The position numbers and the translations under genes are program-made. The notes under the pieces are model-generated. The model did not search any database, was not told where the DNA came from, and saw only the letters and a list, made by a program, of their open reading frames with translations. A DNA stretch of 48,113 bases from Nemertoderma westbladi (taxonomy: Eukaryota; Xenacoelomorpha; Nemertodermatida; Nemertodermatidae): contig JAUCBJ010002732.1 of NCBI GenBank assembly GCA_032718475.1, forward strand, positions 1 through 48,113, written 5' to 3'. Each line of letters opens with the position of its first letter. The stretch's first letter is position 1. Positions 41,019 to 48,113 of this stretch are shown piece after piece.

Positions 41019-42420
41019 CTGGGTTGTTTGGCTGAACCAGTGGTGGCACGGATGAGGGGGTAAGAAAAGGGGAAGGATCTAAAAATAGCACCCAATAGGA
41101 AGCTTCTAGCTTCTTGCATTGCTACGGATACCGGTACCTTGCTTGGCCTCTAGGCTGGCTCTGGCATAACCCTTATTTTCGCATGCGAATAAAGGTAATG
41201 TTTTAAAGATCTGATGTGTAAAACGCGTTTTTGTGCAGTGATGATGTTTACGATATTATAAAAACTAACTGCACTAACTATTTCACATTTATTTAATAAT
41301 ATGGTAAAAAAAGCAACCAACCTATTAACTACAATATTTACAATAATTATCGAATGTTCTAGGATGTAAATACTTAGCATTATTTTATAGGAAACGATTA
41401 TCAAAAAACGGTTCTTGTAAAAAAAAGTTTTGGCGAAAACTGTCCCTGCTTTCCGTTTTTGCAAATTTCTGGTACGGCTTGATTGCTCCGAGAATGTTTG
41501 CCGTGGAGTCTGAATAAGGTAGATAAAGTACCCGGGTTGAGAATCTTATCATATTAGTAAAGTACTACCTAATGGCAAGTTACTGGCATGATAATTTTAC
41601 TAAAATTTTACAATTACCACATTTTGCATTATTTGTTAAGGAATTAAACGTAATACTTGCCAAGTACAGTATAGATTTTAAGAAATATTTGGGTGGGCAC
41701 TTATCATGCAATGCACTTTCCAAATTCTTAACAAATTTTGTATTCCTAGAATATACTTTCTGTGACTTTATAACTTGACAAATATTTCATAAGTACTTTA
41801 GTGGTGCTTGACACACATTGCAGGTATAAATCAGTCACATGATTCATCGCCAATAAATGACTCATTCAGTCATTTTGAGGTCAGTAGGCCTAATGCAGAG
41901 TTGACGTTTTTGAGTTTTCTTTATTTAAATTTAATTGTTTAATGAGTTTTGCTTACTTAAATAAATAGTGTTTAGTGTTTTGTTACTTTAATTTATAGTG
42001 GTAGTTTTATTGCTGTTTGTTTGCTTCAATTCAATTGTTTATTGTATTTTGTACTCTTTAATTCTGTAATTATTGTTTATCGAGTTTCGTAATCTTGAAT
42101 TGTTTAGTGCCTTTTGTATGCTTGTTTTGTTTATTTTTTTATTTATTTTATTTGTAGTGCTTATATCGTTAATGAAATATTTATGGTTTGCCTAATTGTC
42201 TGATTGTTGCTAATTGGCAATTGTAATTGGATTAATGCCTAATTGATATACAATTAAAATTCAAATTATTTAAATGTTGTGAAATTTGCTTAATAACAAT
42301 TGAATTTGGAAGAATTGGAATTTAAAAAAGGCCTCATAATCCAAAGACATACAATGAACTTGTTGGGGATCTGGCCTCTCTAGCATTTGGACCACAAAAC
42401 GTGACAGACGGAACCCATAG
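41019..42420. other. Intergenic AT-rich sequence
   Basis: No supported gene. The sequence becomes strongly T-rich from 41880 to 42280. Nothing else stands out. Confidence 0.5.
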
Positions 42421-42762
42421 TCAGAGACCAACCAGCCTGGATTAAGTGGAGAGGCAGGACTTTGGTGTGATGTAGGAGTTCCAGGGGCATTCAACCCGGA
42501 GACTCAGGCATTGTTAGATATCAGGGTCGTAAACCTTACCGCCGAGTCGTATGCGGAACGCCCCCCAATGAGGGCCCTAGAATCTGCGGAGGACGCTAAA
42601 ACCGCACTATATGCGGAACCAGCGAGACAGAGGAGAGCGGACTTTGCACCCTTCGTAGTCTCACACCACAACTGGGACAGACCTTATAGCACCGCCATGG
42701 AGTGGGTTCGCCGCCGTGTGCAGTTCGCCATAGTTCTCATTGCATCAGGGGGTCGAGGCTAA
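42421..42762 (+). pseudogene. Fragment of a LINE-type polyprotein C-terminus
   Basis: The frame is open from 42421, after a stop at 42418, to 42762. It contains GVPGAFNPETQALLDIRVVN, then LTAESYAERPPM, RADFAPFVVSH, RPYSTAMEWVRRRVQFAIVL. The order (DIRVVN-AxSY, basic region, FxPFVVS, final WVRRRxxFAI) parallels the 22.8-23.6 kb fragment (SFDVSIINLDATSY, HFTPL, RRRLQFGHL). Sequence identity between the two is low, so they come from different LINE lineages. Only the C-terminal part is present, and the middle is shortened. Confidence 0.65.
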
Positions 42763-44339
42763 AGTGGCGCAGTGGTCTGGGTACGGAGGATGGAGCTGGA
42801 TTGCCGATCACTCCACTCGTCTGACTCTGTAAACTGAATCTGTAAACTATGTAATGTGTTGTGCTTTCTCTTATTTGTATCTGTGCTAGTCTTTTTGGAA
42901 TTATAGTTACTATGTAGGTTCTTGTAAAATTCTCAGTGTATAATATTAATTGTAATTTCTGCTTTATATTATTGTTAAAGCCGTTTAATTGTACTAAACG
43001 GCGGTCTGGAGGCGGCAGCTCCAAATAAAAAATAACAAAATCAAGATAAAAAAGTAGGCCTACTTAAAAAAATTAAAAAAATATTTCCCTGATTTTTATT
43101 CTGTTTTTTTCCATACATTTTCCCATGGAAACCGTATTTTCTCACAGACACCGGGTAGTAACGAAATTGTATAAAATAAATGCCCTGTACAGTTACAGTA
43201 TATAAAATTCAACTGGACCACCACAATGAACCGTCAGTTATCCTGCATCTAAACTCAATAATAACTGTATATCTACAGTATATCGTATTACAATACCAGT
43301 ACTATGGTAGCTGTAGCACTTCATTATTTGGAATTCCTTGTACTGTGCGTATTAATGATTTTTAACATGACTAAAATTAATTTTAAAACTAATGTTAATT
43401 TGTTCATTGAACTGAACCACTATCTTCGTTGGGAAAAGTTAACCCTAATGTTAACTTACAAAATACAATTGCTGCAATCTATAGTTTAATATGATATTAT
43501 TAGCCCCTTTATATGATGGGTGATCAATTTTTTATTTTATTTCGATTGATATGATTATAAATTTGAATTAAATAGTTTTATTGCATAAAAAGAAATGAGG
43601 AATACCATTTTTGATCTTTATTGTTAAATTTTTCCGACGTAACTGTGTTTTAGTGTAGACCTACAGTATTTACGAGTTTATATCTGATTTATTTGATGAT
43701 CTGATTTATATAACGTAGAGTAATAATATGTTTGTTGATATGTTGTTTATATTAAAAACAATAAGTAAGTCTCTGTATTAATTTGTTTACATATGTCATG
43801 GGGGGGGGGGGGGGGGGTGTGGGGATGCAACAAAGAGTATTAAACCAAACATGTGCATACATCACTCACTATGATGATGTTCCATGTGTTGTTTCTCTTA
43901 TTATCTGATGGGGGGAGGGAGGAGGGGGGGGGGGGGGGGGGGAGGGTGGGGGCATCATTAACTTTTATTCGAAAGCTAACATGTATTTTTCAAATATAAT
44001 TATTACTTAAAAAATTTGCGACACATGTTCGAACAAGTGCCGGGAATATATAGGATACAGATATATTCTAGATTTGTAATGCGCATGTTATTAGTTCATT
44101 ACACTTGCAAAGTGCTTGCATACATCATCGGTTACATATAAAGCACGTTTATATATCTTGTAATACTTGTCAGTCACATACCAACAACTTGCTAAACAAT
44201 ATAAACTTGCAATGCCCTTTTTATGAGATTTGAAAATAGTTAGTACTTTAGTACTTTACTCACCCTTGGCACCAGCGTTGCTAAGCGTTCTAAGACTTTC
44301 TAAGCAAATTTGTTTAGAACTTAGGAAATATACTAAGAA
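42763..44339. other. Intergenic with two long poly-G tracts
   Basis: No supported gene. Pure G runs lie at about 43800-43817 and 43924-43942. The rest is AT-rich. Confidence 0.55.
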
Positions 44340-44499
44340 TTTCAACACGGGCAGGGGTGGGTGTGTTTGTTAGGTTCGGGTGGTCGGTGCGGGTAAATAG
44401 GATGTGGGAGGGAGGGGTGGTGGGTAGGCGTAGATGAGTGCGGGTTAATTAGGTGTGTAGGGGTAGGGGAGGTTGGGTGCGATTAAGTAGACGTGCTTA

Positions 44500-44825
44500 G
44501 TTTGGTGTGTGGGTGTGGTTAAGTAGACGTGTGCTGTGCTTATGTAGGTGGGTGGGTGCAGTTAAGTAGACGTGCTTATGAGGGTGGGTGGGTGCAGTTA
44601 AGTAGGTGTGCTTATGAGGGTGGGTGGGTGCAGTTAAGTAGGTGTGTTTATGAGGGTGGGTGGGTGCGGTTAAGTAGGTGTGCTTATGAGGGTGGGTGGG
44701 TGCGGTTAAGTAGGTGTGCTTAGGTGGGTGGGTGGGTGCGGTTAAGAAGATGTGCTTAGGTGGGTGGGTGGGTGCGGTTAAGAAGATGTGCTTAGGTGTG
44801 TGGTTGGGTGTGGTTAAGTAGACGT
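44500..44825 (+). repeat. 36-bp GT-rich minisatellite
   Basis: About nine copies have a period near 36 bp: GGGTGGGTGGGTGCGGTTAA, then GTAGGTGTGCTTATGA. Degenerate units extend upstream to about 44340. The reverse strand spells a 12-residue repeat (THPHKHTYLTAP), which I take as an artefact. The clustered GGGT tracts make G-quadruplex formation plausible on this strand. Confidence 0.92.
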
Positions 44826-44861
44826 CCAATAAGATTTGTGTTATAACCATTTTAGTTACCA

Positions 44862-44960
44862 ATTGAGGGAAATCTAACCAAAACAATAAACGATGTTGTT
44901 ACCAATTGAAGGAAAGGAGCAGGTTACATATACAGCTTTTTTCTAACCAAAACAATAATT
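44862..44960 (+). repeat. Two-copy remnant of the AGGAGCAGGTTA satellite
   Basis: Two partial monomers are present. The first lacks the AGGAGCAGGTTA block but has CTAACCAAAACAATAAACGA. The second has AAAGGAGCAGGTTACATA and CTAACCAAAACAATAA. They lie directly after the 36-bp array. GGGCGAAG words repeat four or five times immediately downstream (44965-45070). Confidence 0.85.
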
Positions 44961-46902
44961 GTTTAGTGGGCGAAGGTTGCTCGTGGGCGAAGATTACCTG
45001 CGGGCGAAGGTTTGAAGGTTTCCGCCGGGCGATAGTTGCACATTTTGAATGCGAAGATTGTTCCGGGCGACGTTTGCTGCCTACCGGCCTACTACTGTAC
45101 TAGAACAGTACTGTACTAGAACAGTACTATTACTGTATTGGGCCTTCTGTTACGTTAACTGTCACTGTCATATGGCTGAATTTAATTTAGATAATAATAG
45201 AACAGGTTACAGTTTCATTTTTGGGAATAATCAACTGTTCTGTATTTGGGTCGATTTCACCTGGAGAGGGATAAATTTTGATTGCGTTCAAAGTCCCACA
45301 ATATCTGCAAAATAGGACTAATATATATTTAGTAGCGGTACTGTAGAATGGCCAAAGAACTAAGTCTAATTTCATTTTGCCGCTTCCACTGGTTCAGGTT
45401 CATATTGTATTTACATGAACATTGATTATTATTTTCATATTTGATGCTATTCAGTGCTCTGATTTTCTATATATATTTGCTTCATGGCAGCATGGAGTGC
45501 ATGTGTGTGGTTTATTTTTATTTAAATATCTTGTCTTGCTTGACCCGTAGGGCCTAATTTGCATTGTCTCTTTATAAGATTTTTATTTTTCAAAGTCGTT
45601 GATATTTTTACTTTGTACCGTGCCTTTTTTCTATTATGTATATTTGTTTTGTTTTTTGCAACCATCAGTGTTATTTGTAACTTGGTTGTTTTCTCCAGCA
45701 ATATTGTGTTTATTTTTGGTAACTAAGGTGCGCATTAATTCTTTATAACTATACTTGAATGATATATATTTGTATATTTACTTCAACATGTACACAAAAG
45801 TACAATTATTGTTTATTGCAACATAGTCAAAACTTATTGCACCAGATGAGTATAATAATAATAACCCTTCACCAGAAGGAACTAGTGTATCTCAGGAGCA
45901 TATTGTAGTTATCGTGTAGTTATAGTGTAGTATTAGTGTACTTATACTTAAATTGAATTGGAACTACGTCTAGAGTGCGTGTTAATTTTGGCATAAAATT
46001 ATGGAGCGAAGTGAAAGTGCGTTGTACAAAAACAGGGAGAGATTTTTAACTATTGTTGGATCGGTGTACTGTAGAATCCTACGGTATTTGTACATAGATG
46101 GGAACCTAGTGTATTGGGGTGGCAGGTATTATTGTTCGCGTAAGCTACTGTATATTGGGCATTCGAGAAGGAAGTGGTATTCTGATTCAATACGCCCCAA
46201 GTTGCATACTGGACATAGCCTGTTCATCTGTGGGATATTGCATACCAACGTCCTTCTTCGATTTGTAATCTATGTGAAGTGCATCGGAAACTAGCTATTG
46301 TACGTTTCAGAGCGGGGTAATTTATAAGAACTATAACGTACGGTTCGGTTCGAAATGTATCTTTGACATAAAAGTCGCCTTTTGGGGAATTCTCTAGGGT
46401 TGACCACCAATTTTGGATAAACTGACTGTACTACAGGGGTGGGTTGCTGTTGCAACCCACCCAGCCACCCCTGTTCTACAGTTTAATATCCATTTAAAAC
46501 AATCCTACAGTAAATATCCATTAAAATTGGCACCAAACTGCCAAAGCTGATTTGCTCTACCTATCCATTCCACCTCACCACAATTCTCAGACTGTTGTTG
46601 ATGATAACAGTGGCTTTCATGTTTGTAACCCATACCGGTGTCCCAGGCGCATCTGCCCTTTGGCCTTTTGCCTTTGGACCGGTGCCATTGGCCCGACTTC
46701 TTTATGTTCTTGCTGTCTTGTTTCTTCTAGTTCTATATTCATATCTTGTTCTGTAGTGTACTTGTTCGGGTAGCCTATAATAATACTGTAATACAGAAAT
46801 TAAGTTATTGTACTGTTGTATGATCACTGTATCTCATTATCGGTGCCAATGTCTGAAGTTCAAGTCAGTTAATAATAAATTAAATAGCCTCCCGACCGAA
46901 AT
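44961..46902. other. Region upstream of the rhophilin exon
   Basis: No gene is supported. A 97-codon frame from an ATG at 46001 to 46294 resembles nothing I know, and I do not call it. An imperfect hairpin around GGGGTGGGTTGC lies at about 46435-46483. The promoter or 5' exons of the rhophilin gene probably lie here. Confidence 0.5.
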
Positions 46903-47748
46903 ATGACGGGTGTTGCTGAGGAAAACAACGATAGTAAACTCTCTATGGATAACGGTGAGGTGCCTTTGCGTGCCGACACAATGCGCACGCGGTTACAGGC
47001 CCGTAGAAGCGCGTTAAACATACAAATTAACAAGGAATTAATGATGCGAAATGGAGCCGAGAATCTATACAAAGTCACCTCCGATAAGAAACTACGAGAG
47101 ACAATCGCGTTGGAGTTGAGTTTCCTAAACTCCAACCTCCAATTACTCAAAGAAGAGCTCGCCGAACTCAACAGTAATGTGGAGGCGTACCAGAACAGCA
47201 ACGCTTCCGCTGTCTCATCGCCAATGATCCCACTCGGACTCAAGGAAACCCGTGACATCGACCTCGCCACACCTATAAAGGATTACATACTGGAGCACTA
47301 CAGTGAGGACCCCAGCGGGTACGGTCGGGAGTTAGATCTACTCCATCGGATGCGCCAGATAGTGCGAGTCCCGACCCGCAACCAGGACGGAGTTTCGCTC
47401 CTACTCACCTACTTTCTGCAACTAGAATCGTTGACGCAACGTTTCCTTCCGCGCAACCGCCTCCACGGGGTCCACTTCCATTGGTACGACTCTCTCACCG
47501 GGGTCCCTGCGACCCACTGCAACGTCGCTTTCGAGAAATCATCGGTTTTGTTTAACGCCGCCGCGCTGCTGTCCCAGATAGCGGCCAAGGCGGATCGCAG
47601 TTCGGCTAGCGGATGCGACGAGGCTGCGAGTGCGTACCAGCGGTGCGCCGGCGTTCTGCGCTACCTCGCGGATCGATTTAACAACGCTCCTTCTAGGGAC
47701 ATGTCCGCGGAGGTGTGCAAGACGTTGATTCAGTTGATGCTGGCCCAG
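46903..47748 (+). CDS. RHPN: Rhophilin, first coding exon (HR1 and start of BRO1), partial gene
   Basis: 282 codons run from ATG 46903 to a consensus donor (CCCAG, then GTGAGT, at 47749), ending in phase 0. Residues about 28-95 form the HR1 Rho-binding coiled coil, with INKELMMRNGAENLYKVTSD and LELSFLNSNLQLLKEEL. The same wording occurs in human RHPN2 (RMRTGAENLLKVATN, LELSFVNSDLQMLKEEL). From about residue 112 the BRO1 domain starts (IPLGLKETRDIDLATPIKDY, ILEHYSED, WYDSLTGVP, EKSSVLFNAAALLSQIA). The exon ends in LAQ, which aligns with MMLAQ of human RHPN2. Rhophilins bind GTP-Rho through HR1 and act in actin and endosomal control. The rest of BRO1 and the C-terminal PDZ domain must lie beyond the window. 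RHPN1 and RHPN2 are vertebrate duplicates, so the invertebrate gene is best named only at family level. Confidence 0.93.
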
Positions 47749-48113
47749 GTGAGTAGCAAATGTCGGCCGACAGGGGCCATATCACATACCCGGCAGTGTC
47801 GGCATAACGTAACGCCGACACTGTGTGGTGTGCAGATAATGTGCTGAGTGTCGGCGTTACGATGTGCCGACAGTGTCGGAGTTACGTTGTGCCGACAGTG
47901 TCGGAGTTACGTTGTGCCGACAGTGTCGGCATTACGTTGTGCCGACAATGTCAACATTTTAAAAATTTTCATAAATGAAAATGTGAAAAAATTTGAAAAT
48001 GAAAAGAGAAATTTCTCTTTTCATAACAAAATTTGAAAATTTCAGCATGAAAAATAAATCTCGGTTTTTAAAAGGCCTAACTGTTTCCAAGATAGGCCTA
48101 CAGATGAATTAAA
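47749..48113 (+). other. Start of rhophilin intron 1
   Basis: The intron begins GTGAGT at 47749 and runs out of the window. It holds the 25-bp palindromic repeat (listed) and a perfect palindrome AAAAGAGAAATTTCTCTTTT near 48002-48021. The open frames running on from the exon are intronic artefacts. Confidence 0.8.
47795..47955 (+). repeat. 25-bp minisatellite with a 13-bp palindrome per unit
   Basis: About four clear and two degenerate copies read GTTGTGCCGACAGTGTCGGA plus GTTAC. Each unit contains CCGACAGTGTCGG, a palindrome around a central G. The array starts about 45 bases downstream of the splice donor. An earlier variant CCGACACTGTG lies near 47813. Confidence 0.88.

Noticed and set aside
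46001-46294. 97-codon frame upstream of rhophilin
   Set aside because: It starts at an ATG but has no recognisable domain, no supporting signals, and is of a length expected by chance.

Overview
This is a eukaryotic, metazoan, repeat-rich and AT-rich window. Four vertebrate-recognisable gene families are present: MAP10, NOS1AP, MXRA7 and rhophilin. They have spliced and intronless structures and long repeat-filled introns. Recurrent short palindromes such as GTACCGGTAC and GTAGGCCTAC, plus MITEs, SINEs and LINE debris, suggest a marine invertebrate. I favour a deuterostome or lophotrochozoan but cannot fix the phylum.

Layout. An intronless MAP10-like gene lies at 1296-3854 (+). An 823-bp inverted-repeat element occupies 5318-6140. 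A very large open frame at 7656-16244 (+, 2862 codons) is mostly a 17-residue (51-bp) acidic tandem repeat. From 16976 to 22378 (+) are three exons whose phases join exactly and encode the coiled-coil part of a NOS1AP (CAPON) orthologue. The first of its introns contains a 2.9-kb nested inverted-repeat and satellite structure, and the second contains an 857-bp TIR element. From 22.8 to 32 kb there is no host gene. That stretch holds LINE reverse-transcriptase C-terminus debris, SINE-like sequences, foldback elements, MITEs and 33-bp and 44-bp satellites. A head-to-head palindromic 24-26-bp satellite fills 32.96-35.48 kb. An MXRA7-like membrane-protein gene lies at 35843-36601 (-). A 2.27-kb TIR element with target-site duplication (37551-39820) carries a 68-bp satellite. 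More repeats and LINE debris follow, and the window ends in the first coding exon of rhophilin (46903-47748, +).

The host genes are unrelated in pathway. MAP10 belongs to microtubules and cytokinesis, NOS1AP is a PTB and coiled-coil adaptor, MXRA7 is a small single-pass membrane protein, and rhophilin is a Rho effector. No operon-like logic applies.

The most unusual feature is a dispersed satellite core, AGGAGCAGGTTA followed by AACCAAAACAATAAACG. It occurs as one monomer inside short TIR elements (about 27.4 and 28.1 kb), as a doublet (44.9 kb), and as expanded arrays with different spacing inside larger inverted-repeat elements (84-bp period at 17.7-18.9 kb, 68-bp period at 38.3-39.0 kb). 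This looks like a transposon module that seeds satellites.
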